Shown: positions 34,268 through 43,645, counted from the first letter of the stretch. The stretch: DNA of 64,000 bases from Micromonospora musae (GCF_003626635.1 NZ_RAZT01000015.1:1-64000), one strand, 5' to 3'. Notes: generated by a model not told the origin, from the letters alone. Numbers and translations are program-made.

Positions 34268-37054
34268 GTGACCGACCAGCACGACCACGACGGCCCCGAC
34301 GCCGCCCTGCGAGCCGACATCCGCCGCCTCGGCACCCTGCTCGGCCAGACCCTCGCCCGCCAGGAGGGCCGCCCGCTGCTCGACCTCGTCGAGGAGATCC
34401 GCGCGCTGGTCCGCTCCGAGGCCCCCACCGCCGCCCAGCGGCTCGCCACGCTCGACGTGACCACCGGCACCAAGCTGGCCCGGGCCTTCTCCACCTACTT
34501 CCACCTCGCGAACATCACCGAGCAGGTGCACCGGGCCCGTGACCTGCGCCGCCGCCGGGCCACGCACGGCGGCTGGCTGGACCAGGCGGCCAAGATGATC
34601 GCCGAGCGCGGGGTGCCGGCCGAGGAGGTCGCCGCCGTGGCCCGCCGGCTCGCCGTCCGGCCGGTCTTCACCGCGCACCCGACCGAGGCGGCCCGCCGGT
34701 CGATCCTGTCGAAGCTGCGCGCGATCGCCGACGAACTGGACGCCGAGACCGCCAACGCGATCCTCTACGGGGCGAGCGACGAGGGCCCGGCGAACCGGCG
34801 CCTCGCCGAGCTGCTGGACCTCATGTGGCAGACCGACGAGCTGCGGCTGGATCGGCCAGACCCGACCGACGAGGCCCGCAACGCCATCTACTATCTGCGC
34901 GACCTGTACGCCGAAGCCGCCCCGCAGGTCCTCGACGACCTCGCCGAGACGCTGCGCGCCCTCGGCGTGGAGACCTCGCCGACCGCCCGGCCGCTGAGCT
35001 TCGGCACGTGGATCGGCGGCGACCGGGACGGCAACCCGTTCGTCACCCCGACCGTGACCCGCGAGGTCCTGCGGATCCAGCACGAGCACGGCATCCAGGC
35101 CACCGAGACGGCCATGGAGCACCTGATCAACGAGGTGTCGGTCTCCCGGCGACTGCGCGGGGTGTCGCTGGACCTCTCCGCGAGCCTCGCCGCCGACCTG
35201 GACGCGCTGCCCGAGGTGGCACCCCGGTTCCGCCGGGTCAACGCCGAGGAGCCGTACCGGCTCAAGGCGCGCTGTGTGAAGGCCAAGCTGGCCAACACCC
35301 GCGAGCGGCTACGGCAGGGCACGCCGCACGTGCCGGGCCGCGACTACCGGGGCTCCAGCGAGCTGATCGCCGACCTGGAGCTGCTGCGCGCCTCGCTGGC
35401 CCGCAACTCCGGCCAGCTCACCGCCGTGGGACGGCTCGCCTCGACCATCCGCACCGTCTCCGCGTTCGGTCTGCACCTGGCCACGATGGACGTCCGGGAG
35501 CACGCCGAGGCGCACCACGCGGTGCTGGCGCAGCTCTACGCCGCCGTCGGCGAGGTCTCGGACTATCCGGCGCTCAGCCGGCTGGAGCGGACGAAGCTGC
35601 TCGCCGACGAGCTGACCGGCCGCCGGCCGCTCTCCACCCTGGACACCCCGCTCACCGAGCCGGCCCGCAAGACGTTCGACGTCTTCGGCGCCGTCCGCGA
35701 GGCGCAGGACCGGTTCGGCGACGAGGTCATCGAGTCGTACATCATCTCGATGACGCTCGGCGTGGACGACGTGCTCGCCGCGGTGGTGCTCGCCCGCGAG
35801 GCCGGCCTGGTGGACGTGCACAGCGGCCGGGCCCGGGTCGGTTTCGTGCCGCTGCTGGAGACCCCGGCGGAGCTGAACGCCGGCGGTGAGCTCCTCGACG
35901 AGCTGCTCTCCCTGCCGGCCTACCGGGCGCTGGTCGCGGCCCGCGGCGACGTGCAGGAGGTCATGCTCGGCTACTCCGACTCCAACAAGGAGGCGGGCAT
36001 CACCACCAGCCAGTGGTCGATCCACCGGGCGCAGCGGGCGCTGCGTGACGTGGCCGCCCGGCACGGGGTCCACCTGCGCCTCTTCCACGGTCGTGGCGGC
36101 ACGGTGGGGCGCGGCGGCGGGCCGACGCACGAGGCGATCCTGGCCCAGCCGTACGGCACCCTCGACGGCGCGATCAAGGTGACCGAGCAGGGTGAGGTCA
36201 TCTCCGACAAGTACACCCTGCCGTCGCTGGCCCGGGAGAACCTGGAGCTGACCCTGGCCGCGGTGCTCCAGGCGACCCTGCTGCACACCGCGCCGCGGCA
36301 GCCCGCCGAGATGCTGGAGCGGTGGGACGCCGCCATGGACGTCGTCTCGGCGTCGGCGTACCGGTCGTACCGGTCGCTGGTGGAGGATCCGGACCTGCCC
36401 GCGTACTTCTGGGCGTCCACGCCGACCGAGCTGCTCGGCGCGCTCAACATCGGTTCCCGCCCGGCGAAGCGACCGAACACGGGAGCGGGCCTGGCCGGTC
36501 TGCGGGCCATCCCGTGGGTCTTCGGCTGGACGCAGACCCGGCAGATCGTGCCGGGTTGGTTCGGGGTCGGCTCCGGGCTGGCCGCGGCCCGCGAGGCCGG
36601 CCTCGCCGACGTGCTGGCCGAGATGCACCGAAACTGGCACTTCTTCGGCACGTTCCTGTCGAACGTGGAGATGATGCTGACCAAGACCGACCTCGGCATC
36701 GCCCGGCGCTACGTCGAGACGCTCGTACCGGAGCAGCTCCACCCGATCTTCGAGAAGATCGAGCAGGAGTACGAGCTGACCCGGCGTGAGGTGCTCGCCG
36801 TCACCGGGTCCCCCGCGCTGCTCGACAGCTCCCCGGTGCTGCAGCGCACCCTCGCGGTGCGGGACACCTACCTGGAGCCACTGCACCACCTCCAGGTGGC
36901 GCTGCTGCGTCAGTACCGCGACTCGGGCGCCGCCGGCCGGGCGGTCGCCACCGCGCCGGGCGGTCGGCGGGCTCCCAGCGACGGTACGGCGCTGGAGCGG
37001 GCGCTGCTCACCACGGTCAACGGGATCGCGGCCGGGATGCGCAACACGGGCTGA
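34268..37054 (+). CDS. ppc: Phosphoenolpyruvate carboxylase
   Basis: This 928-aa anaplerotic enzyme makes oxaloacetate from PEP and bicarbonate. FTAHPTEAARRS carries the catalytic His (about 138), GGDRDGNPFVTP and GYSDSNKEAG are substrate-site loops, and FHGRGGTVGRGGGP is the second catalytic motif. The C-terminus RNTG matches the conserved allosteric end. The GTG at 34268 has AAGGAG 6 nt upstream. With pckG at 59 kb it forms the PEP/oxaloacetate node. It ends before a strong hairpin at 37180. Confidence 0.98.
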   Translation: MTDQHDHDGPDAALRADIRRLGTLLGQTLARQEGRPLLDLVEEIRALVRSEAPTAAQRLATLDVTTGTKLARAFSTYFHLANITEQVHRARDLRRRRATHGGWLDQAAKMIAERGVPAEEVAAVARRLAVRPVFTAHPTEAARRSILSKLRAIADELDAETANAILYGASDEGPANRRLAELLDLMWQTDELRLDRPDPTDEARNAIYYLRDLYAEAAPQVLDDLAETLRALGVETSPTARPLSFGTWIGGDRDGNPFVTPTVTREVLRIQHEHGIQATETAMEHLINEVSVSRRLRGVSLDLSASLAADLDALPEVAPRFRRVNAEEPYRLKARCVKAKLANTRERLRQGTPHVPGRDYRGSSELIADLELLRASLARNSGQLTAVGRLASTIRTVSAFGLHLATMDVREHAEAHHAVLAQLYAAVGEVSDYPALSRLERTKLLADELTGRRPLSTLDTPLTEPARKTFDVFGAVREAQDRFGDEVIESYIISMTLGVDDVLAAVVLAREAGLVDVHSGRARVGFVPLLETPAELNAGGELLDELLSLPAYRALVAARGDVQEVMLGYSDSNKEAGITTSQWSIHRAQRALRDVAARHGVHLRLFHGRGGTVGRGGGPTHEAILAQPYGTLDGAIKVTEQGEVISDKYTLPSLARENLELTLAAVLQATLLHTAPRQPAEMLERWDAAMDVVSASAYRSYRSLVEDPDLPAYFWASTPTELLGALNIGSRPAKRPNTGAGLAGLRAIPWVFGWTQTRQIVPGWFGVGSGLAAAREAGLADVLAEMHRNWHFFGTFLSNVEMMLTKTDLGIARRYVETLVPEQLHPIFEKIEQEYELTRREVLAVTGSPALLDSSPVLQRTLAVRDTYLEPLHHLQVALLRQYRDSGAAGRAVATAPGGRRAPSDGTALERALLTTVNGIAAGMRNTG

Positions 37055-37179
37055 CCGCCGCGCGGCACGTTCGGGCCGGCCCGGAGGGCGCGCGGACGAG
37101 TTGCCAGGTCTCCGGCAGGGGCGCCGCTTCCAGGCGCGCGTCGGAAGCTGGGGCCTCCGGATTCGCACACTCACCGACG

Positions 37180-37228
37180 AGAGCCTGATACCGCTGAGTC
37201 ATAAATTGCTGCAGCGGTATCAGGCTCT
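37180..37228. terminator. Hairpin with AT-rich loop between convergent genes
   Basis: The arms AGAGCCTGATACCGCTG (37180-37196) and its exact complement (37212-37228) form a perfect 17-bp stem around a 15-nt loop containing TCATAAATT. It lies between ppc and the convergent gene at 37266. The low GC content is unusual here. Confidence 0.8.
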
Positions 37229-37265
37229 TCCGCGCCGGTCGGGGCGCGCGCCGCGCGGGGCGGGA

Positions 37266-38033
37266 TCAGTCGCCGCCACCCCCGAAGTCGCCGCCGCCGA
37301 AGTCGCCCCCGCCGAAATCGCCGCCACCGCCGAAATCGCCGCCGCCCTGGTCCGCGCCGCCCTGGTCACCGAAGTCGTTGCCGTCGGCGAAGCCCTCCTG
37401 GTAGCCGGCCTCGTAGCCGTAACCCGGGTCGGCGAAGGCGGGCGAGAAGAGGGCGTCGGCGATGAGCACGCCGCCGAGCACCCCCGCTCCGGCGCCGAGC
37501 GCGGTCTTCCACCAGGGCGTCGAGTACCAGCCGGCCGGCACCGGCCGCCCCTGGAACCGGCCGCCCGGGTAGTAGTACGGCGTATCCCGGCCCGGCTGGG
37601 GCCCCGCCTTGAAGGTCTGCCCCTGCACCTCGACCTGCCGTTCCCGGGTCAGCTCCCCGGTGCCCGCCGCGGCGGTCAGCGGCGGCAGCTCGGGGCCGGG
37701 ATCGATGCCGAGCGCGATCCGGGCCGCCCGCGCGTAGGCGAGCCCCTCCAGCGCCGTCTCCCGGGCCAGCCGGAACTGGTGCACCGTCGCGGCCTGCTCC
37801 AGCTGACTTCCGGCGGCGTTGTACCGCTCGGACGCGTCGACCAGCGCCTGCCGCACCGCGGGCTCGTCACCGTGCAGGTTCATCACCTGGCCGCCGAGAC
37901 GCTCGTACCAGCGCTGGGCGTCGGCGCGCACGTCAGCCAGCTCGCGGGCGTGCCGGGCAGCCGTCTCGCGCCGCCACCAGACCAACGCACCCACGACCAC
38001 CGCCACGAGGACGACCACGAGCAGAATTTTCAT
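37266..38033 (-). CDS. Membrane-anchored protein with Gly-Asp-Phe repeats
   Basis: This 255-aa protein begins with a membrane anchor (MKILLVVVLVAVVVGALVWW), then a helical region (25-110), a Tyr/Pro-rich middle (PYYYPGGRFQGRP), a second hydrophobic segment (about 178-200), and a C-terminal tail of GGGDFGG-type repeats (about 228-255). Such tails occur in TPM-like and other envelope proteins. No enzymatic motif is visible. It is divergent from rmuC, with 54 bp between starts. Confidence 0.8.
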   Translation of the reverse strand: MKILLVVVLVAVVVGALVWWRRETAARHARELADVRADAQRWYERLGGQVMNLHGDEPAVRQALVDASERYNAAGSQLEQAATVHQFRLARETALEGLAYARAARIALGIDPGPELPPLTAAAGTGELTRERQVEVQGQTFKAGPQPGRDTPYYYPGGRFQGRPVPAGWYSTPWWKTALGAGAGVLGGVLIADALFSPAFADPGYGYEAGYQEGFADGNDFGDQGGADQGGGDFGGGGDFGGGDFGGGDFGGGGD

Positions 38034-38087
38034 GGCCACGACGGTACCGAAGCCGGCAAGGTCGTACGCGTTTGGCAAGCTTCGGTG

Positions 38088-39251
38088 ATGGACTTCCCGA
38101 CGCTCGCCGTGGTGGTGGTCTGTCTCGGCGCCGGCGGCGCGGTGGGGTGGCTCGCCGCCCGGTCCCGCGCCTCGGCCGAGATCGCCCGGTTGGACGCCAC
38201 CCTGCGCGCCACGCGCGAGGGCGAGGGGCGGCTGGAGCAGTCCCTCCGGGCGCTGAGCTACGAGGCGACCGCGCAGTCCCAGGAGGCGGTCTCCCGGGCC
38301 GTCGCGCCGCTGCACGAGACCCTGCGCCGCTACGAGCAGCGGGTTGCCGACCTGGAGCACGAGCGGGTCGACGCGTACGCGGAGCTGCGTGAGCAGGTGC
38401 GCTCGATGAGCGTGGTCTCGGGTGAGCTGCGCACCGAGACGAAGCAGCTCGTGGCGGCGCTGCGCGCCCCGCAGGTCCGCGGCCGATGGGGCGAGCACCA
38501 GCTGCGCCGGATCGTCGAGGCGGCCGGCATGCTGGAGCACTGCGACTTCGCCGAGCAGGTCACGGCAGCCACCGATCACCAGGTGGTCCGCCCCGACCTG
38601 GTCGTACGACTGCACGGCGGCCGCTCGGTGGTGGTCGACGCCAAGGCACCGTTCGACGCGTACCTCACGGCGATGGAGGCGCGCGACGAGCGCAGCCGGG
38701 ACACCCACCTCGACGCGCACGCCCGGCACCTGCGGGCGCACGTCGACGCCCTGGCCGCCAAGACCTACTGGGCCGCGTTCGACAGCACACCGGAGTTCGT
38801 GGTGCTCTTCGTGCCGGCGGATCCCTTCCTCGACGTGGCCCTCCAGCGCGACCCGACGCTGCTGGAGCACGCCTTCGCCCGCAACGTGGTGCTGGCCACC
38901 CCGGCCACCCTGGTCGCGCTGCTGCGTACCGTCGCCTACTCCTGGCGGCAGGAGGCGCTGGCCCGCAACGCGGCGGCGGTGCACTCGCTGGCCCGGGAGC
39001 TGCACGGCCGGCTCGCCACGCTCGGCGACCACGTCTCCAAGCTCGGTACGGCGCTGGGCGGCGCGGTGACCGCGTACAACCGGGCGGTCGGCTCGTTGGA
39101 GGCGCGGGTGCTGGTCAGTGCCCGCAAGCTCGCCGAGCTGGGCGTCTCGGACCGGGAGCTGGAGGCCCCGGCGCAGGTCGAGTTGGCGCCCCGGCAGCCG
39201 CAGGCGCCGGAGCTGCTCGACGCGGCCGAGAACGAGCTGCCGTCGCGCTGA
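38088..39251 (+). CDS. rmuC: DNA recombination protein RmuC
   Basis: This 387-aa protein has an N-terminal membrane segment, a coiled coil (about 45-125) and the RmuC nuclease-like domain (about 130-330) with RGRWGEHQLRRIVEAAGM, VVVDAKAPFDAY and FVVLFVPADPFL. It is proposed to limit DNA inversions and rearrangements. The restriction-endonuclease-like core DAK is present. The ATG at 38088 is chosen over upstream in-frame codons, which overlap the divergent gene. Confidence 0.93.
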   Translation: MDFPTLAVVVVCLGAGGAVGWLAARSRASAEIARLDATLRATREGEGRLEQSLRALSYEATAQSQEAVSRAVAPLHETLRRYEQRVADLEHERVDAYAELREQVRSMSVVSGELRTETKQLVAALRAPQVRGRWGEHQLRRIVEAAGMLEHCDFAEQVTAATDHQVVRPDLVVRLHGGRSVVVDAKAPFDAYLTAMEARDERSRDTHLDAHARHLRAHVDALAAKTYWAAFDSTPEFVVLFVPADPFLDVALQRDPTLLEHAFARNVVLATPATLVALLRTVAYSWRQEALARNAAAVHSLARELHGRLATLGDHVSKLGTALGGAVTAYNRAVGSLEARVLVSARKLAELGVSDRELEAPAQVELAPRQPQAPELLDAAENELPSR

Positions 39252-39284
39252 TCCCGGCTCGCCGAGGCGGCCGGGGCACCCGCC

Positions 39285-39728
39285 TCAGGAGCGCCGCGCG
39301 GCCTCCACGACGAACGGGGTGCCCTGCTGGCAGGTGGTCATCATGCCGGGCTGGACGCGTCCGCTGACGGTCACCTCGGCACCCACGGCGAGGACGTCGC
39401 GCGGGCCACCTATCAGCAGGTAGCCGTCGAGCAGCAGGCAGTTCGGCTCGACGCCGGCCACGATCGTGCCGGTCAGCTCGGTGCCGCCGACCGGCGGCGG
39501 CAGGGTGGGACCGCCCGGCTTGATCGTCCCGCGCGGCGGGGTCGAGGCCGGCCTGGGCGTGGCCGGGTCGGTCGGAGAGGTGGACGGGGTCGCGGGCTGG
39601 TCGGTCACCGGAGCTGCTCCCGTGGCGGTGGGCGTGGTGGTCGTGGTGCCGGTGCCGTCCTGACCGCCGCAGGCGCTCAGCGCGGCGACGGCGACCAGGG
39701 CGACGGCGGCGAGCCGAAGAGTCCTCAT
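39285..39728 (-). CDS. Hypothetical lipoprotein, 147 aa
   Basis: The signal peptide MRTLRLAAVALVAVAALSAC ends in a lipobox Cys at residue 20. A long Thr/Pro-rich linker (about 24-80) follows, then a small domain with PNCLLLDGYLLIGG and VTVSGRVQPGMMTTCQQG that could hold one disulfide. It resembles small OB-like secreted domains. Function is unknown. It ends 33 bp from the convergent rmuC stop. Confidence 0.8.
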   Translation of the reverse strand: MRTLRLAAVALVAVAALSACGGQDGTGTTTTTPTATGAAPVTDQPATPSTSPTDPATPRPASTPPRGTIKPGGPTLPPPVGGTELTGTIVAGVEPNCLLLDGYLLIGGPRDVLAVGAEVTVSGRVQPGMMTTCQQGTPFVVEAARRS

Positions 39729-39768
39729 ACCGGTATCGGACGTGTCGGGACGGCCGGGAGTTCCCGGG

Positions 39769-40758
39769 TCAGCCACGCGCCGCGGCGGCGGCCCGCATGT
39801 CCCGCTTGAGCTCCTGGGGGAGCGAGAAGGTGAGCCGCTCGTTGGCGGTGGTGATCTCCTCGACCTCGCCGAAGCCCCGCGCGGCGAGGTGCTCGAGCAC
39901 CTCCTGCACCAGCTCCTCGGGGACGCTCGCGCCGGAGGTCACGCCGACCGTACGGGCGTCGGAGAGCCAGGCGTCGTCGATCTCGTGCGCGAAGTCGATC
40001 AGGTGGCCGCCGCGGGCGCCGGCGTCCAGCGCGACCTCGACGAGCCGGACCGAGTTGGACGAGTTCCGCGAACCCACGACGAGCACCACGTCGCAGTCCG
40101 GCGCGATCTGCTTGACCACGTGCTGCCGGTTCGACGTGGCGTAGCAGATGTCGTCGCTGGGCGGGGACTGGAGCAGCGGCAGCCGCTTCTTGAGCCGGGC
40201 GACCGTCTCCAGCGTCTCGTCTACGGAGAGGGTGGTCTGGGAGAGCCACACGACCTTGTTGGGGTCGCGGACGGTGATCTGGTCGGCGGCGTCCGGGCCG
40301 TCGACGAGCTGGATGTGCTCGGGGGCCTCGCCGGAGGTGCCGATGACCTCCTCGTGCCCCTCGTGGCCGATCAGCAGGATGTCGTAGTCCTCGGCGGCGA
40401 AGCGCTTCGCCTCGTGGTGCACCTTGGTGACCAGTGGGCAGGTCGCGTCGATCGCCTTCAGTGAGCGCGACTTCGCCTGCTCGTACACCTCGGGCGCGAC
40501 GCCGTGCGCGGAGAAGACGACGGTGGCGCCCTCCGGCACCTCCTCGTTCTCCTCGACGAAGATCGCGCCCTGCGCCTCGAGCGTCTGCACCACGTGCTTG
40601 TTGTGCACGATCTGCTTACGGACGTAGATCGGGGCGCCGTAGAGCTTCAGCGCCTCCTCCACGGTCTGCACCGCGCGGTCGACTCCCGCGCAGTAGCCGC
40701 GGGGCTTGGCCAGGAGCACGCGCTTACCGGTCCGGGGAGTCGCTTCATCCTGAGTCAC
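39769..40758 (-). CDS. ispH: 4-hydroxy-3-methylbut-2-enyl diphosphate reductase
   Basis: This 329-aa iron-sulfur enzyme is the last step of the MEP isoprenoid pathway, producing IPP and DMAPP. Three cluster cysteines are in RGYCAGVDRA (Cys 23), DATCPLVTKVH and DICYATSNRQ. SAHGVAPEV, GHEGHEEV and VTSGASVPEELV are conserved active-site segments. The start is the GTG at 40758; the in-frame extension to 40833 is low-complexity. It diverges from xseA across a palindrome. Its product supplies the prenyltransferase encoded at 56 kb. Confidence 0.97.
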   Translation of the reverse strand: MTQDEATPRTGKRVLLAKPRGYCAGVDRAVQTVEEALKLYGAPIYVRKQIVHNKHVVQTLEAQGAIFVEENEEVPEGATVVFSAHGVAPEVYEQAKSRSLKAIDATCPLVTKVHHEAKRFAAEDYDILLIGHEGHEEVIGTSGEAPEHIQLVDGPDAADQITVRDPNKVVWLSQTTLSVDETLETVARLKKRLPLLQSPPSDDICYATSNRQHVVKQIAPDCDVVLVVGSRNSSNSVRLVEVALDAGARGGHLIDFAHEIDDAWLSDARTVGVTSGASVPEELVQEVLEHLAARGFGEVEEITTANERLTFSLPQELKRDMRAAAAARG

Positions 40759-40838
40759 CCGTCCATCGTACGTGCCCGCCCGGGACCGGGCTCCCGCTGC
40801 GACCCCCCCCGTGCCACCTGCCCGTGGCCTCACCCACC

Positions 40839-40903
40839 CTGTTGATCATGAGGTTGACGGCGGTTCCGGAGCTCGACTCCGCCGTCAACCCCATGATCAA
40901 CAG
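40839..40903. repeat. Dispersed palindrome, GATCATGAGGTTG type
   Basis: The 25-bp arms (40839-40863 and 40879-40903) have one A/C mismatch and a 15-nt loop. It contains GTTGATCATGAGGTTGACGG. It sits between divergent ispH and xseA, 22 bp upstream of the xseA -10 box, so it cannot be just a terminator for a flanking gene. Confidence 0.9.
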
Positions 40904-40925
40904 CAGGATGGTCGGGGGTGGGCCG

Positions 40926-40931
40926 TAGGGT
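40926..40931 (+). promoter_or_regulatory. -10 box TAGGGT, leaderless xseA
   Basis: TAGGGT ends 6 nt before the xseA GTG at 40938. Confidence 0.55.
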
Positions 40932-40937
40932 GGGCGG

Positions 40938-42158
40938 GTGAGCACGGGTGAGGTGGATCGGAGCACGTCGGAGGAGCCCTGGCCGGTCCGGGTGGTCAGC
41001 CAGAAGATCGGCGCCTGGATCGCCCGACTCGGCTGGGTCTGGGTCGACGGGCAGGTGGCGCAGATCAGCCGCCGCCCCGGCGCCAGCACCGTCTTCCTCA
41101 CCCTGCGGGACCCGTCGGCCGACCTGAGCCTCACCGTCACCACCAACCGCGACGTTCTCGACGCCGGCGCACCCGAGCTGCGCGAGGGCGCCCGAGTGGT
41201 GCTGCACGCCAAGCCCGAGTTCTACGCCGCCCGCGGCACGCTGAGCCTGCGTGCCGACGAGATCCGCCAGGTGGGCCTCGGTGAGCTGCTGGCCCGGCTG
41301 GAGAAGCTCAAGAAGCTGCTCGCCGCCGAGGGGCTCTTCGACCGGGCCCGCAAGCGCCGCACCCCGTTCCTGCCCAACCGGATCGGTCTGATCACCGGCC
41401 GCGCCTCGGCGGCCGAACGGGACGTGCTCACCAACGCCCGCCGGCGCTGGCCGGCAGTGGAGTTCCGCACGGTCAACGTGGCGGTGCAGGGGCCCGGCGC
41501 GGTGCCGCAGATCGTCGACGCGCTCAAGGTGCTCGACGCCGATCCGACCATCGACGTGATCATCATCGCCCGAGGCGGTGGCAGCCTCGAGGACCTGCTC
41601 CCCTTCTCCGACGAGGCACTCTGCCGGGCGGTCTTCGCCTGCCGCACGCCGGTGGTGAGCGCGATCGGCCACGAGACCGACGCGCCGCTGCTCGACTACG
41701 TCGCCGACCTGCGCGCCTCGACACCGACCGACGCGGCCAAGCGGGTCGTGCCGGACCTGTCGGAGGAGGTACGCCTCATCGGGCAGGCGCGCAACCGCCT
41801 CGAACGCGCCGTACGCAACCTGATCGACCGCGAGGCGCACCGGCTTGACGCGCTGCGCTCCCGGCCGGTCCTGGCCCGCCCCCAGGTCATGATCGACCAG
41901 CGGAGCACCGAGCTGACCCTGCTCCGCCAGCGCTCCGGGCGCTGCCTGCGCCACCGGCTCACCGCCGCCGACGACGAGCTGCGGCACACCCTGGCCCGGC
42001 TCCGCGCGCTCTCTCCGGCGGCCACGCTCGATCGCGGGTACGCGATCGTCCAACGCGCCGACGGGCATGTGGTCCGGGCCGCCTCCGAGGTGGGCAAGGG
42101 CGACCCGCTGCGGGTACGCCTCGCCGACGGCGAGCTGGCCGCGACGGTGGACGGGTGA
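40938..42158 (+). CDS. xseA: Exodeoxyribonuclease VII large subunit
   Basis: This 406-aa catalytic subunit of ExoVII degrades single-stranded DNA in mismatch repair and recombination. An N-terminal OB-fold (ARLGWVWVDGQVAQISRR) precedes the nuclease core with NRIGLITGRASAAERD, IIIARGGGSLEDLLPF, AIGHETDAPL and YVADLRASTPTDAA. The C-terminus ATLDRGYAIV is characteristic. The GTG start is leaderless by promoter position. It is followed by xseB after 100 bp. Confidence 0.96.
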   Translation: MSTGEVDRSTSEEPWPVRVVSQKIGAWIARLGWVWVDGQVAQISRRPGASTVFLTLRDPSADLSLTVTTNRDVLDAGAPELREGARVVLHAKPEFYAARGTLSLRADEIRQVGLGELLARLEKLKKLLAAEGLFDRARKRRTPFLPNRIGLITGRASAAERDVLTNARRRWPAVEFRTVNVAVQGPGAVPQIVDALKVLDADPTIDVIIIARGGGSLEDLLPFSDEALCRAVFACRTPVVSAIGHETDAPLLDYVADLRASTPTDAAKRVVPDLSEEVRLIGQARNRLERAVRNLIDREAHRLDALRSRPVLARPQVMIDQRSTELTLLRQRSGRCLRHRLTAADDELRHTLARLRALSPAATLDRGYAIVQRADGHVVRAASEVGKGDPLRVRLADGELAATVDG

Positions 42159-42258
42159 CCCGCTCGATCTGCCGCGGCGGCCCTGCGAGCCGCGCCGAGT
42201 TACGGAACGACAGGAAGCCGCTCGTGGCACGGGACGGCCTTGTGCTGGGATGGAGCCG

Positions 42259-42480
42259 ATGACAGAGCAGACGAAGGCCGGGCCGGACGAGCGGCTCAGC
42301 TACGAGCAGGCCCGCGCGGAGCTGGCGTCGGTGGTCGAGCGCCTGGAGGCCGGTGGCACGTCGCTGGAGGAGTCGCTCGCGCTCTGGGAGCGGGGCGAGG
42401 CGCTGGCGGTGATCTGCCAGCGCTGGCTGGACGGCGCCCGGGCACGAATCGAAGCCGCCCGGGAAGCCGAGACCTCCTGA
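42259..42480 (+). CDS. xseB: Exodeoxyribonuclease VII small subunit
   Basis: This is a 73-aa helical partner of XseA. The core LSYEQARAELASVVERLE and GTSLEESLALWERGEAL is diagnostic, and the length is standard. An alternative ATG at 42250 (MEPMTEQ) adds three residues; the choice is not resolved by ribosome-binding sequence. A strong terminator follows the stop. Confidence 0.94.
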   Translation: MTEQTKAGPDERLSYEQARAELASVVERLEAGGTSLEESLALWERGEALAVICQRWLDGARARIEAAREAETS

Positions 42481-42512
42481 CCTCGCCCACCCCGGGCCCA
42501 CCCGCCGGAGAC

Positions 42513-42547
42513 GCGGTTGCGGCACCCGGAACGGGTGCCGCAACCGC
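42513..42547. terminator. Bidirectional terminator
   Basis: A perfect 16-bp stem (42513-42528 with 42532-42547) and a GAA triloop lie between convergent xseB and the lipoprotein gene ending at 42583. This is among the strongest hairpins in the window. Confidence 0.88.
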
Positions 42548-42582
42548 AGCCGCGCGATCGAGGGCTCGAGAACCGCGACGGA

Positions 42583-43425
42583 TCAGTTGAAGAGGTTGTA
42601 CAGCTCGGCCGGGGCCTCGACGACCTGGTCGGGCGCGGGCTTCTGGGCAGCGGTGGCGTTGCCGTAGTCCGAGTAGGTGATCCGCACGTCCTGAGCCTTC
42701 TGCTGACCGGCCGCCGGGACCTGGATCACCAGCTCACTGAGCCGGCCCTGGGCGTCCACGCGCGCGGTGAAGGGGACGGACTTCGCCTGCGGCCCGAGCG
42801 CAGTGATCATGGTGGCGTCCAGCGATCCGGCCTCGGCCGCCTTCGACACGTCGATCGTGCCGGCGTAGGCGCCCTCGCCGGTACGCCGTACCTCGGTGAC
42901 GCCCTGGGTGAGCACCTCACTGCCGGCCGGGTCGAGCCGGTCGAAGTCGAAGCCGAGATTGCGGTTGCCCTTGATCCGGGTCTGGTCGAGGTGCTGGTAC
43001 TTGCCGAGGTTCAGCGCCTCCTGCCCCGGTACGCTCTGCGCCGCCCGACCGCCGAGGTCGACCTTCACCCAGCTGTCCGGCCGAGAGTGGATCACGTCGA
43101 GCGTCATCGACAGGTCGGAGGAGGCGTCACCGATCGACACCTTCATCCGCGCGCTCTGGCTCGGCTCGTGCACCTGCCCCTCGGCAGTGCTCCCGGCGCC
43201 GGTCATGCTGAACCGGAAGTTGCCGTCGCGGATCGCCGCCGTGGAGGCGAGCAGCGCCTGCTTCGCGTCACCGCTCCCCGGCGACGCGCTGCCGGTGGCG
43301 GTGGCCGTTGCGGAGGCGGTCGGCGAGGCGGCGCCTCCCGGGGCTTCGGCGTTGCACGCGGCGAGGCCCGGGGTGAAGAGCGCGGCAGCCACCAGGCCGG
43401 CGCCGAGTCGTCGTCGAACAGTCAT
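42583..43425 (-). CDS. Lipoprotein with LppX/LprG-like fold
   Basis: This 280-aa lipoprotein has signal MTVRRRLGAGLVAAALF and lipobox GLAAC (Cys 24), followed by an Ala/Thr/Ser linker. The mature domain has alternating beta-strand patterns (FRFSMTGAGSTAEGQV, MTLDVIHSRPDSWVKVDL, GTIDVSKAAEAGSL) resembling the LolA/LppX-type lipid-binding fold. A role in envelope lipid transport is inference. It is monocistronic and separated by 220 bp from the DUF4245 gene. Confidence 0.75.
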   Translation of the reverse strand: MTVRRRLGAGLVAAALFTPGLAACNAEAPGGAASPTASATATATGSASPGSGDAKQALLASTAAIRDGNFRFSMTGAGSTAEGQVHEPSQSARMKVSIGDASSDLSMTLDVIHSRPDSWVKVDLGGRAAQSVPGQEALNLGKYQHLDQTRIKGNRNLGFDFDRLDPAGSEVLTQGVTEVRRTGEGAYAGTIDVSKAAEAGSLDATMITALGPQAKSVPFTARVDAQGRLSELVIQVPAAGQQKAQDVRITYSDYGNATAAQKPAPDQVVEAPAELYNLFN

Positions 43426-43645
43426 CCGTGTCTCCCGAGAAGGTCACCCGACGCGGGCTCGTGCGCCGGAACGGGGCGGCGCAGCGATCCTCGGCCACGC
43501 CGCGCGAGCCGGCCCCGCCGAGAAATCGGCAGACCCGCTCGCCCCTCCTCTGTTCCCTGCCCACGGTCCGGGCAATCGCCCGGCTTCCCCTTTTCGGGAA
43601 CGGGGACGACAAATCGCCGATCGACCTCGGGACCGGGTGGTCGGC

